A DNA stretch of 64,000 nucleotides, taken from positions 310,001 to 374,000 of the forward strand of contig NZ_JADIVZ010000002.1 in assembly GCF_015319165.1 (NCBI RefSeq). Reading direction: 5' to 3'. Position 1 is the first letter of the stretch; each line of letters begins with the position of its first letter. This stretch comes from Nocardioides acrostichi. GTDB lineage: Bacteria > Actinomycetota > Actinomycetes > Propionibacteriales > Nocardioidaceae. Below are positions 1 to 12,129 of the stretch, in pieces. The notes below the pieces were generated by a model that ran no database searches, was not told where the DNA came from, and saw only the letters and a program-made list of their open reading frames with translations. A program made the translations under genes and the position numbers.

Positions 1-182
1 TGACCCTCGGGCAGGCCGACGCGGTCGGGCCAGCCGTGGGTGCGGTGCACGTAGTCGGCCCACGCCTCGCCCTCGTCGCGGCCCAGCACGAACGTGAAGT
101 CGTCGGCGGCGAGCAGTCGATCCGCCTCGAGTGCGGCGTCCTCGTCGTCGACGCGCAGGGGGCGCAGCAGAAGTTCTCCCAT
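1..182 (-). CDS. GNAT-family N-acetyltransferase, N-terminal part (cut by window edge)
   Basis: Reading the minus strand from ATG at 182 gives 60 open codons starting MGELLLRPLR and running off the window. The start (R-P-L-R followed by an acidic stretch and AADDFTFVLG) looks like the first strand and helix of GNAT acetyltransferases that act on small molecules or protein N-termini; the acetyl-CoA site lies outside the window, so substrate and activity cannot be judged. It is divergent from dnaK, 194 bp away. Assignment rests on N-terminal resemblance only. Confidence 0.55.
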   Translation of the reverse strand, partial: MGELLLRPLRVDDEDAALEADRLLAADDFTFVLGRDEGEAWADYVHRTHGWPDRVGLPEG

Positions 183-241
183 GACGGGAGCCAAGCACGG
201 GAATGAACCGGCTCGCCATTGCATTGCATCAAGTGAGCAAA

Positions 242-262
242 CTTGAGTCGAAGGCACTCAAG
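242..262. promoter_or_regulatory. HAIR operator (HspR-binding inverted repeat) upstream of dnaK
   Basis: CTTGAGT at 242-248 and ACTCAAG at 256-262 form a perfect 7-bp inverted repeat with a 7-bp spacer. This is the HAIR consensus bound by the MerR-like repressor HspR in Streptomyces and mycobacteria. It lies 114 bp before the dnaK start. hspR itself is the fourth gene of the downstream operon, which gives the usual autoregulatory loop. The -35/-10 boxes could not be placed with confidence. Confidence 0.93.
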
Positions 263-376
263 TAACTTGTCAGGTCGAGTTGAGCGACGCAGGATGGCGT
301 CATCAGCGGAGCCCGACTCCCAGCGAACCCGCTCATGCGGGTCAACCCACGCAGACGAAAGCAGGAGGTAGCAGCC

Positions 377-2235
<1,859 letters not shown>

Positions 2236-2239
<4 letters not shown>

Positions 2240-2919
2240 CCCAGCCCCCGGAGGAGGCTGGCGCGCAGGAGCCGACCGGGTCCGAGGGCACGCCTCCGGA
2301 CCCGGCGGCCCCGGCCGGGCCCTCGGCGCAGGGCCCGGACCAGGGCTCGGCCGAGGGGTTCGGCGACGCGGCGGCCGAGATGGCCAACGAAACCGAGGTC
2401 GAAGCGGCCGCGGAGGGTTCCGACATGGTCGAGGAGGGTGCTCCGGTCGACGCGACCACCGACGCCGACGGCGGTTCGGTGGCCGACGAGATCGACGCCG
2501 CCCGCACCGCCCTGGCCGAGCGCACGCTCGACCTCCAGCGGCTCCAGGCCGAGTTCGTGAACTACAAGCGTCGGGTGGAGCGGGACCGCGACCTGGTCAA
2601 GCAGAACGCGACCTACGCCGCGCTCGCGCCGATCACCGAGGTGCTGGACACGATCGACCGGGCGCGGGAGCACGAGGAGCTGTCCGGCGGCCTCAAGGCG
2701 GTCGCCGAGCAGCTCGAGCGCACCGTCGCCACGGCCGGGCTGGTGCGGTTCGGCGAGGTCGGCGACGCCTTCGACCCGAGCCTGCACGAGGCGCTCTCGC
2801 ACATCGGCGAGGACGCCGAGGTCGAGGTGACCACCTGCAAGGTGATCGCCAAGGCCGGATACCGCATCGGCGACCGCGTCGTGCGCGCCGCCCAGGTGCT
2901 CGTGGTCGATCCGGCTTGA
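2236..2919 (+). CDS. grpE: Nucleotide exchange factor GrpE
   Basis: A 227-residue protein starting GTG, overlapping the dnaK stop as GTGA, so the two are translationally coupled. Residues 1-85 are acidic, Pro/Ala-rich and probably disordered; from about residue 88 a long helix with heptad character ([18 protein letters not shown]) is the GrpE dimer coiled coil, followed by the C-terminal beta wing ending [12 protein letters not shown]. GrpE releases ADP from DnaK. Length and layout are normal for actinobacteria. Confidence 0.96.
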
Positions 2920-2980
2920 GTCGGATCGGCCCGCATCGGCGGATCCACTGCAACGATGAGAGAGGAAGGGAGGTTCTCCC

Positions 2981-4198
2981 GTGACTGACACCGAAGGAAT
3001 GCGGCCCGACTGGGCGCAGAAGGACTTCTACGCCGTGCTCGGCGTCGCCAAGGACGCCTCGGCGGCCGACATCAAGAAGGCCTACCGCAAGCTGGCGCGG
3101 GAGAACCACCCCGACTCCAACCCGGGCGACACGGCCAAGCACGAGACCTTCAAGCAGGTCGCCGAGGCCTACGACGTCGTCGGCGACCCCGACAAGCGGC
3201 CGAAGTACGACGAACTGCGTCGGCTGTACTCCTCCGGGGGTTTTCCCGGTGGGTTCGGTGGCGCTGGCGGCGGCGGGTTCCCCGGCGGCTTCGGCGGCGG
3301 CCAGAACATCGACCTCGACGACCTCCTCCGCCAGCAGGGCGGGGCGGGTGGCCTGGGCGACCTGTTCGGCGACCTCTTCGGCGGCGGTGGTGGCGGCGGC
3401 TTCGGCGGCGGGCGCCAGCAACGGCGTCCTCGCGCCCAGAAGGGCGCCGACGTCGAGAGCAACGCGACCATCAGCTTCACCGACGCCATCGACGGCGTCA
3501 CGATCTCGCTGCGGCTCTCCTCCGACTCGCCGTGCTCGGCGTGCCAGGGCACCGGCGGCAAGCCGGGCAGCAAGCCGCACGTGTGCCCGGAGTGCGAGGG
3601 CGGTGGATACGTCGTGCGCGGGGTCGGTGGCGCGTTCTCGATGAACGAGACCTGCCCCACCTGCGGCGGACGTCAGCTGCTCTACGACGAGGCCTGCCCC
3701 GTCTGTCAGGGCAGCGGTCGCGGCAGTGCCTCGCGCACGATCCAGGCGCGGATCCCCGCCGGCGTCAAGGACGGCCAGCGCATCAGGCTGCGCGGCAAGG
3801 GAACGCCGGGGAGCAACGGCGGCCCCACCGGCGACCTCTACGTCGTCGTGAAGGTCTCGCCGCACCGGGTCTTCGGCCGCAAGGAGGACAACCTCACCCT
3901 CGACGTCCCGGTCAGCTTCGACGAGCTGGCGCTCGGTGCCGAGGTGCGGATCCCGACCCTGGGTGGCACCCCGGTCACGCTCAAGCTGCCCGCTGGCACG
4001 CCCAACGGGCGCACCTTCCGGGTGCGTGGCAAGGGTGCACCGAAGTCCGATGGCTCGCGCGGCGATCTGCTCGCGACCGTCGAGGTGCAGGTGCCGGCGA
4101 GCCTCGACGCCGAGGCACGCGCCGCCGTCGAGGCCTACCGCGAGGCGACGGCGTCCAAGCCGCTGCGCGCGAACCTCTTCGAGCAGGCGGGGGCCTGA
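2981..4198 (+). CDS. dnaJ: Co-chaperone DnaJ (type I Hsp40)
   Basis: A 405-residue type I J-protein, GTG start with GGAAGGGAGG about 8 nt upstream. Domain order: J-domain with the DnaK-stimulating HPD triplet near residue 43; a Gly/Phe-rich stretch at about residues 85-150; a zinc domain (about 183-252) with four Cys pairs (CSACQGTG, CPECEGGG, CPTCGG, CPVCQGSG); then the two substrate-binding beta domains. Two of the four Cys motifs lack the full CxxCxGxG form, which is common in actinobacterial DnaJ1. It delivers substrates to DnaK and triggers its ATPase. 61 bp after grpE. Confidence 0.96.
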   Translation: MTDTEGMRPDWAQKDFYAVLGVAKDASAADIKKAYRKLARENHPDSNPGDTAKHETFKQVAEAYDVVGDPDKRPKYDELRRLYSSGGFPGGFGGAGGGGFPGGFGGGQNIDLDDLLRQQGGAGGLGDLFGDLFGGGGGGGFGGGRQQRRPRAQKGADVESNATISFTDAIDGVTISLRLSSDSPCSACQGTGGKPGSKPHVCPECEGGGYVVRGVGGAFSMNETCPTCGGRQLLYDEACPVCQGSGRGSASRTIQARIPAGVKDGQRIRLRGKGTPGSNGGPTGDLYVVVKVSPHRVFGRKEDNLTLDVPVSFDELALGAEVRIPTLGGTPVTLKLPAGTPNGRTFRVRGKGAPKSDGSRGDLLATVEVQVPASLDAEARAAVEAYREATASKPLRANLFEQAGA

Positions 4199-4201
4199 GC
4201 C

Positions 4202-4660
4202 GTGGCCGGCCGGGCGCCGCGGTTGGGCTCACCGTTCGGTGAGTCCAACCCCGACGCGGCCGTGTTCGTGATCTCGGTGGCCGCCGAGCTCACCGGCCTG
4301 CACCCGCAGACCCTGCGCACCTACGAGCGCATGGGCCTGATCACGCCGGGTCGCACCGGGGGTGGCGGGCGCCGGTACAGCCACAACGACGTCGAGAGGC
4401 TGCGCGAGATCGCCGACCTCACCGCGTCCGGCATCGGCATCGAGGGCGTACGCCGCATCCTCGAGCTCGAGAACCGTGTCGCCGCGTTGTCGGCGCGCAA
4501 TGCCGAGCTGGTCGCCGAGCTGGACGCCGTCCGCGACGCCCTGCGCCAGGCGGCGGCTCAGCGGCGGGCCGCGGCACCGGGCGCGCCGGCCAACAAGCTG
4601 CCTGTGCTCCGAGCCCCCGACCCCGGCAGCTCGGTCGTCGTGTGGCGGCGATCGCGCTAG
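4202..4660 (+). CDS. hspR: HspR, MerR-family repressor of heat-shock genes
   Basis: 152 residues, GTG start 3 nt after the dnaJ stop. A MerR winged helix (residues ~20-90) includes LHPQTLRTYERMGL and GRRYSHNDVERL, the HspR signature, then a coiled coil (LELENRVAALSARNAELVAE) for dimerisation. HspR binds HAIR inverted repeats; perfect sites exist here before dnaK and before clpB, so the predicted local regulon is the dnaK operon and clpB. Last gene of the operon; a two-hairpin element follows 7 nt after the stop. A later GTG at about 4240 is a possible alternative start. Confidence 0.95.
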   Translation: MAGRAPRLGSPFGESNPDAAVFVISVAAELTGLHPQTLRTYERMGLITPGRTGGGGRRYSHNDVERLREIADLTASGIGIEGVRRILELENRVAALSARNAELVAELDAVRDALRQAAAQRRAAAPGAPANKLPVLRAPDPGSSVVVWRRSR

Positions 4661-4667
4661 TGGGCGC

Positions 4668-4730
4668 GAGTTCACCGGACGTCCGGTGAACTCGCCCCCG
4701 GGACGGCGAAGTTTCACCGTCCCAGGGGCA
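4668..4730 (+). repeat. Double-hairpin intergenic repeat, copy 1 (after hspR)
   Basis: Directly after the hspR stop lies a perfect 26-bp palindrome (4668-4693, arms GAGTTCACCGGAC / GTCCGGTGAACTC), followed at once by a second stem-loop (about 4695-4729; CCCCGGGACGG against CCGTCCC-A-GGGG, two mismatches). A close relative (roughly 85% identity over about 77 bp) occurs after ppc at 51124-51184, also within 9 nt of a stop codon. Likely role: transcription end or transcript stabilisation. It lacks a U-run, so it is not a classical intrinsic terminator. Confidence 0.85.
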
Positions 4731-4826
4731 GACACGCCGTCCGACCCCCTGCGCTATGCGGTGAGGTCCGGTGGCCGGGCTGGTCCGGGTGTGGCGGTTG
4801 CCGCGGTCTGCCGCGACAATGCGCGA

Positions 4827-6131
4827 GTGCTCCAGGCGATCGGCGAGTGGTGGTCGGGCATCCATTGGGTGCACTTCCTGACCATCCCCGTCTTCACCGG
4901 CGTCGTCGGCTGGCTGATCAACTGGTCCGGTCTGTGGATGCTGTTCGCCCCCGTGCACTTCCGCGGACGCCGCGTGCCCGGCTTGCGCCAGCTCGCCTCG
5001 GTGTTGCCCCGCAAGATCCAGGAGGTGCCGGGTCTGCTCCAGGGCGGCATCGGCTGGCAGGGCATCGTGCCGGCCCGAGCGGCCAAGATGGGCTCCATCG
5101 CGGTCGACAAGGCGATCTCGAAGCTCGGTACGCCCTCGGAGTTCTACGCCCAGCTGGAGCCCGAGCACATCGCCGACCACATCGTCACGGTGATGCGCCC
5201 GGAGGTGCCGCAGCTGGTCGACGACGTGATGTCGCGCCAGGAGCCCCAGCTGTGGCGCGACCTGCCGCAGCCCGTACGCGACGCCGTGGTCGCCCGGGTG
5301 CAGTCGCAGCTGCCGCAGGTGGTGGGCGAGGTGACCGACCAGCTCGGCGAGCACATCGACCAGCTGCTCGACCCCAAGCTCATGGTCATCGACCACTTCC
5401 GCTCCGACCCCGCGCTCGTCGTCCGGATCTTCCGCGACTTCGGTCAGCGCGAGCTCAACCTCATGGTCGCCTTCGGGTTCGTGTTCGGGTTCCTGCTCGG
5501 CATCCCCGTGGCCATCGTCGACTCGATCTTCGGGCAGTGGTGGCTGCTGCCGATCCTCGGCGTGCTGGTCGGCTGGGTCACCAACGCGCTCGGCATGTGG
5601 CTGATCTTCGAGCCCCCCGAGCCCCGTCGCATCCTCGGCGTGCGCGTGCACGGGCTCTTCCCGCGGCGCCAGCCGAAGGCCGCGGAGGTGTACGCGCGCA
5701 TCATCGCCGAGGACGTCATCACCCTCGAGCGCCTGGTCACCTACCTGCTCGAGGGCCCGTCGGGCGACCGCACCCGGCAGCTGCTGGTCACAGCGCTCGG
5801 CCCGTCGGTCGATCGTGCGGCGGGTCCGGCCCGTCGAGCGGTACGGGTGGCGATGGGTCCGGGTCGCTTCGACGGGATCCGGGACGCCGTGGCCCGTGAG
5901 GCCGTCGACCGCACCATGGAGCCACTCACCGACCCCGCGTTCTCCGAGCAGCAGGCCGACCGCATCGAGCAGCTGGTCTCCCGGCGCACCAAGGAGCTGC
6001 CGCCGCGCGACTTCGTGGAGATGATGCGCTCGGCGATCCGGGAGGATGAGTGGATGCTCTACGCCCACGGTGCCGTCATGGGTCTGGCCGGCGGCTTCTT
6101 GCACCTGCTCGTGTTCGGCGTCTCCTCGTGA
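4827..6131 (+). CDS. DUF445-family membrane protein
   Basis: 434 residues. Hydrophobic segments at about residues 10-32 (VHFLTIPVFTGVVGWLINW), 210-260 (two spans, LMVAFGFVFGFLLGIPVA and LLPILGVLVGWVTNAL) and the extreme C-terminus (MGLAGGFLHLLVFGV) surround helical soluble regions, the DUF445 pattern (YheB-like). The repeated GW-T/L-N-x-L-x-x-x-x-F/W pattern after each span is typical. Function of the family is not established. GTG 4827 was chosen because the conserved N-terminus starts there and GACAAT lies 6 nt before it, suggesting a leaderless mRNA. Its stop overlaps the next gene (GTGA). Confidence 0.8.
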   Translation: MLQAIGEWWSGIHWVHFLTIPVFTGVVGWLINWSGLWMLFAPVHFRGRRVPGLRQLASVLPRKIQEVPGLLQGGIGWQGIVPARAAKMGSIAVDKAISKLGTPSEFYAQLEPEHIADHIVTVMRPEVPQLVDDVMSRQEPQLWRDLPQPVRDAVVARVQSQLPQVVGEVTDQLGEHIDQLLDPKLMVIDHFRSDPALVVRIFRDFGQRELNLMVAFGFVFGFLLGIPVAIVDSIFGQWWLLPILGVLVGWVTNALGMWLIFEPPEPRRILGVRVHGLFPRRQPKAAEVYARIIAEDVITLERLVTYLLEGPSGDRTRQLLVTALGPSVDRAAGPARRAVRVAMGPGRFDGIRDAVAREAVDRTMEPLTDPAFSEQQADRIEQLVSRRTKELPPRDFVEMMRSAIREDEWMLYAHGAVMGLAGGFLHLLVFGVSS

Positions 6132-7054
6132 GCGCCCCCGACGACCGGGAGAGCACCCCGATCACGGCGGCCGGCGTCGCGGCGTCCCTGCCCGGCCTCG
6201 CGCGGCTCTCCGCCTCCGCGGCGTGGAACACCGCCAGCTGGGGGAGTCGCGCCTATGTGGCTGCGCTGCGTCGTCTGCTCATCGCACTCGGCAGCCCGGA
6301 CGCCGCCCGCCTGCTCGCGCGCGACGCCACCCTGGCTGCGGGGATCGCGTCGTCCATGGCCCGCGAGGTGGCGGACGGCGAACCGGTCGGCGAGGTGCTG
6401 CTGCGTGCCGCCGAGCGACTCGGCGCCGTACCGCGCGAGCACCTGCAGGAGCGCGAGGCAAACACCGCCCGCGGGCCGGCCCCGAGGTCGGGCCAGACGC
6501 TGCGGGAGCGGGGCGCCGCCCTCATGCAGCGCTCCCGCGCCATCGACGACGACGAGGCGGACACCGGGCACCCGGCCTTCTCCCGCATGCTCGACGAGCT
6601 CGCCCCCGACGAGGCCCGGCTGCTCATGATGCTGCTCGAGCACGGCCCCCAGCCCAGCGTCGACGTGCGCACGGGCGGTCCGGTCGGGCTGGTCAGCAGC
6701 CAGCTGGTCGCCCCGGGGCTCACCATGATCGGCGCCCGGGCCGGGCTGCGGCGTCCGGAGCAGGTGCCCGCCTACCTCAACAATCTCTTCCGGCTCGGCG
6801 TCGTGTGGTTCTCCAGCGAGCCCGTGCGCGATCCGCTGGAGTACCAGGTGCTGGAGGCGCAGCCCGACGTGCTCGAGGCCTGCCGTTCGGTCACGTTCGC
6901 CAAGGTGGTGCGCCGCAGCATCCACCTCACGCCCTTCGGCGAGGACTTCTGCCGCGCCGCCCTGCTCGACGAGGGCGCGAGCCGCGAGAGGTTTCCCGAG
7001 CACGATGCCCCACCGGAGGCGGCGAGCGGCGAACCGCCGCCCGAGGGCCTTTGA
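6128..7054 (+). CDS. Abi-alpha-like (DUF4393) protein
   Basis: 308 residues, GTG start overlapping the DUF445 stop by 4 nt, so the pair is probably co-translated. The C-terminal half (about residues 150-290: DEARLLMMLLEHGPQPSVDV, then YLNNLFRLGVVWFS and a final ITPFG-like LTPFGEDFCRAAL) resembles the DUF4393 / Abi-alpha domain, named after lactococcal abortive-infection proteins. The N-terminal 110 residues are Ala-rich helices of unknown role. No catalytic motif was recognised. Whether it acts in phage defence is unknown. A strong hairpin follows the stop. Confidence 0.62.
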   Translation: MSAPDDRESTPITAAGVAASLPGLARLSASAAWNTASWGSRAYVAALRRLLIALGSPDAARLLARDATLAAGIASSMAREVADGEPVGEVLLRAAERLGAVPREHLQEREANTARGPAPRSGQTLRERGAALMQRSRAIDDDEADTGHPAFSRMLDELAPDEARLLMMLLEHGPQPSVDVRTGGPVGLVSSQLVAPGLTMIGARAGLRRPEQVPAYLNNLFRLGVVWFSSEPVRDPLEYQVLEAQPDVLEACRSVTFAKVVRRSIHLTPFGEDFCRAALLDEGASRERFPEHDAPPEAASGEPPPEGL

Positions 7055-7071
7055 GCCAGGCTGAGCCGGAT

Positions 7072-7094
7072 GCGCCGCGATTGCGTCGCGGCGC
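7072..7094 (+). terminator. Stem-loop after the DUF445/Abi-alpha pair
   Basis: GCGCCGCGA at 7072-7080 and TCGCGGCGC at 7086-7094 form a perfect 9-bp stem with a 5-nt loop, 17 nt after the stop at 7054. No T-run follows, as is usual for hairpin terminators in GC-rich actinobacteria. The rest of the 317-bp gap to clpB holds a 15-bp tandem duplication (7171-7200), a doubtful 28-codon ORF from ATG 7210, and the clpB HAIR site. Confidence 0.6.
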
Positions 7095-7250
7095 GACCGG
7101 GTAGGTGACGGGTCGGGATCGACGTCGAGCCCTCGTCGCCCTCGTCGACGCGGCGCGGGCCGGGGTCTGCGCAGGCCGGACGGGAGCAGGCCGGACGGGG
7201 GCAGCAGCCATGGCAGATGAGTTCTACGTCGACTTCGAAGGCGTGGGCAC

Positions 7251-7271
7251 GTTGAGTGGAATGGACTCAAC
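7251..7271. promoter_or_regulatory. HAIR operator upstream of clpB
   Basis: GTTGAGT at 7251-7257 and ACTCAAC at 7265-7271 make a perfect 7-bp inverted repeat with a 7-bp spacer. It has the same geometry as the dnaK HAIR and differs only in the outermost base pair. It lies 100 bp before the clpB start. clpB is a known HspR target in Streptomyces and mycobacteria, so heat-shock derepression together with the dnaK operon is expected. Confidence 0.92.
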
Positions 7272-7371
7272 TTTCTTGATGTTGATCCTGGTGTAGGCCG
7301 CAGAGGCCAGATACGTTCCCATCAGACCCGCGTCCGGTCGGGAGTCCGGACGCCGCGCAGGAGAGATGCTC

Positions 7372-9966
<2,595 letters not shown>

Positions 9967-9997
9967 GCCACTCACCTGCGCCCGGCATGATGAGGGC

Positions 9998-10864
9998 GTG
10001 ACCACCGATCAGCCCGAGACGCCCAGGCGGCGGCTCGGGCTGATCGTCACTCCGGTACCCGGCGGCGTGCCGGATCTCGCCCGGGCACTGCTGTGGTGCG
10101 AGCTGGCGTTGGTGCTGTTCGTGTCGCTGGGGCGCTCGGCGGTCTACTCCGTGGTGAGCCTGGTGGCGGCGCTGACCGCCCCCGGCCCGCTGTCGGGGCA
10201 GGCGGCGAATCTCAACAACTCCCTCGCCCCGGACCGGCCCTGGCTCGACCTGACGTATCAGCTGCTGCGCATCGTCTTCGCGCTCGTGCCGGTCGGGTTG
10301 GCGGCGTATCTGCTGGCGCGCTCGGCCACCTCGCTGCGCGAGGTGTGGCTGCGGCCCTGGAAGGGCGGGGTCGACGGTCAGGGCACGGGCGGCGGCTGGG
10401 GCCGTGACGTCGGGGTCGGGGCCTTGCTGGCCGCCGGAGTGGGCTCGGTGGGCGTCGCGTTCTACCTCGCCACGTTCGCGCTGGGCACCAACCTCACCGT
10501 CGTCGCCCAGTCGCTGCCGGGCCAGTGGTGGCAGTACCCCGTGCTGGTGCTCGCCGCGTTCGAGAACGCCGTCCTCGAAGAGTGCGTGGTGCTGGGGTTC
10601 GTGCTGGTGCGGCTGCGCCAGCTGGGCTTCTGCGATACGGCCGCCATCGGCCTGGCCGCCCTCCTGCGCGGCAGCTACCACCTCTACCAGGGCCTGGGCG
10701 GCTTCGTCGGCAACCTGGTGATGGGCCTGCTCTTCGGCTGGCTCTACCGCCGCTGGGGCCGGGTCACCCCCTTCGTCGTCACCCACACCCTGCTCGACGT
10801 CGGCGCCTTCGTCGGTTACGCCGTCCTCGCCGGGCACGTGAGCTGGTTGCCCACCCTCGGGTGA
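9998..10864 (+). CDS. CPBP-family intramembrane metalloprotease
   Basis: 288 residues, about seven or eight hydrophobic helices. The abortive-infection/CAAX-protease-like (CPBP) motifs are present: a paired glutamate in FENAVLEECVVLGFVLVRL, a conserved His in SYHLYQGLGGFVGN, and VTHTLLDVGAF near the C-terminus; together these form the intramembrane zinc/proton site. Bacterial members process membrane-bound peptides or act in bacteriocin immunity; the substrate here is unknown. GTG start; CATGAT 6 nt upstream suggests leaderless expression. A clear hairpin pair follows the gene. Confidence 0.85.
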   Translation: MTTDQPETPRRRLGLIVTPVPGGVPDLARALLWCELALVLFVSLGRSAVYSVVSLVAALTAPGPLSGQAANLNNSLAPDRPWLDLTYQLLRIVFALVPVGLAAYLLARSATSLREVWLRPWKGGVDGQGTGGGWGRDVGVGALLAAGVGSVGVAFYLATFALGTNLTVVAQSLPGQWWQYPVLVLAAFENAVLEECVVLGFVLVRLRQLGFCDTAAIGLAALLRGSYHLYQGLGGFVGNLVMGLLFGWLYRRWGRVTPFVVTHTLLDVGAFVGYAVLAGHVSWLPTLG

Positions 10865-10887
10865 CGAGGGTTCGGCTGCGCTGGGTC

Positions 10888-10958
10888 GGTTTTACCGTCG
10901 TTTGGGATCAAACGACGGTAAAAACCGGGCTCTTTACCGTCGTTTGATCCCAAACGAC
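10888..10958. repeat. Pair of intergenic hairpins with mutually complementary loops
   Basis: Hairpin A (10891-10922) has a perfect 14-bp stem, TTTACCGTCGTTTG, and loop GGAT. Hairpin B (10939-10958) has the stem GTCGTTTG / CAAACGAC and loop ATCC. The left flank of B repeats TTTACC, so both share the same left arm of at least 14 nt. The 20-bp cores of A and B are exact reverse complements of each other, so their loops could pair. It lies between two co-directional genes, 23 bp after the CPBP stop. Possible terminator or repeat element; function unknown. Confidence 0.85.
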
Positions 10959-11033
10959 AGCCCAATCGCCCCAGACCGCGGCCGTCGAGACGTGGGGCGG
11001 GGGGAGTTGAGCCGGTCTGGTGGAATGTGCGAC

Positions 11034-12125
11034 GTGAGCACGACGACGCCGTCCGGCACCCCCGAGCGCCCTCGCCAGGTGACGATGGTGGGGGTGTTGC
11101 TGATGGTGGGCGCGGTGCTGGTGGTGATGGGCGCCTGGCAGCTGATCGCGGGGCTGGAGACGGTCGAGACGCGCGAGCAGGTGGAGCAGGTGCTCTCGGA
11201 CCCGCCGCTCTCCGGGTTGGGCGTCGGGGTTCCTGCTGCCCTGCAGGCCATCAAGATCCTGGCGATGGTGGCAGCCGCCTCGGCCGTCGCCGCCGGGATC
11301 CTCGGGTGGCAGGTGATGCAGCGTTCGCGCACGGCGCGGGTGGCGTTGAGCGTGCTGGCCGTGCCGCTGCTGCTCGCGGGCATGTTGTCGGGTGGACTCG
11401 TGGCCGCCCTCATGGCGGGTGCGGTCGTGTCGCTGTGGCTTCAGCCCGCTCATGGCTGGTTCAAAAACCCGCCCGAGGTGCCGGCCTCCACGCGTCCACA
11501 GCGCGTGCCGCAGCCGCCTCAGGAGGCTCGACCCGCGAGCGACCATCGCCCGTGGGAGAGCGCCCCGCCGCCGTCGTCGACCGGACTGCCGCCAGCGACC
11601 CACGCCGGGCCGTCGGCGTTCCAGGGCTTCGGTACGACGACGGCCACAGCAGCCGGCACGCCGGCGCCCGCGGGTCGCTCGGGCGTGCCCGGGCCCTTGC
11701 GCGGCGGCCTGGTGCTCGCGTGGGCCGCCTGCACCATGGTCGTGATCGGGCTGGTGCTCGCGATCGTGAGCCTGGCGAGTGATCCCGCGAGCCTGAACCG
11801 GTCGATCGACGACGCGATCGAGCAGACCAAGAACTCCGCCTTCGCCTCGAGCGACGTCACGCGCGACGACGTCCGCGCTGCGATCTACGCCATGCTCGGC
11901 CTCGCCATCGCCTGGGCCGTGGCGGCGGCCGGCGTCGCGGTGCTGGCGTGGCGCGGGCACCGCTGGGCCTGGCTCGCGCTGTGCATCTCCGGTGCCGTCG
12001 CCGCCGTCGGACTGCTCGTGCTGAGCCTGGGCGAGGTCGCCCTGCTGCTGCCGCTGATGGTGATGATGATGTCGCTGGGACTCCTGCTGCGCCCCGAGTC
12101 ACGCGCCTGGTACCGACGCCGGTAG
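11034..12125 (+). CDS. Polytopic membrane protein of unknown function
   Basis: 363 residues. Three hydrophobic spans in the first 130 residues (TMVGVLLMVGAVLVVMGAW; IKILAMVAAASAVAAGILGW; LSVLAVPLLLAGMLSGGLV), then a 90-residue Pro/Ser/Thr-rich, probably cytosolic linker, then three or four more (LVLAWAACTMVVIGLVLAIV and onward), ending in a Met-rich helix LPLMVMMMSLGLLL. No family was recognised. GTG 11034 (MSTTTPSG) and ATG 11025 are both in frame and possible; the former has a GGTGG 10 nt upstream. It ends 4 bp from the convergent aminotransferase. Confidence 0.75.
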   Translation: MSTTTPSGTPERPRQVTMVGVLLMVGAVLVVMGAWQLIAGLETVETREQVEQVLSDPPLSGLGVGVPAALQAIKILAMVAAASAVAAGILGWQVMQRSRTARVALSVLAVPLLLAGMLSGGLVAALMAGAVVSLWLQPAHGWFKNPPEVPASTRPQRVPQPPQEARPASDHRPWESAPPPSSTGLPPATHAGPSAFQGFGTTTATAAGTPAPAGRSGVPGPLRGGLVLAWAACTMVVIGLVLAIVSLASDPASLNRSIDDAIEQTKNSAFASSDVTRDDVRAAIYAMLGLAIAWAVAAAGVAVLAWRGHRWAWLALCISGAVAAVGLLVLSLGEVALLLPLMVMMMSLGLLLRPESRAWYRRR

Positions 12126-12129
12126 CGGC

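Noticed and set aside
335..376. In-frame ATG at 335 extending DnaK by 14 residues
   Set aside because: The extension is not found in Hsp70 proteins and the ribosome-binding site (GGAGG) fits ATG 377.
4362..4826. Upstream extension of the DUF445 frame through hspR and the hairpin repeat
   Set aside because: Encodes Arg/Ser/Pro-rich sequence antithetical to the family; the conserved N-terminus starts at GTG 4827.
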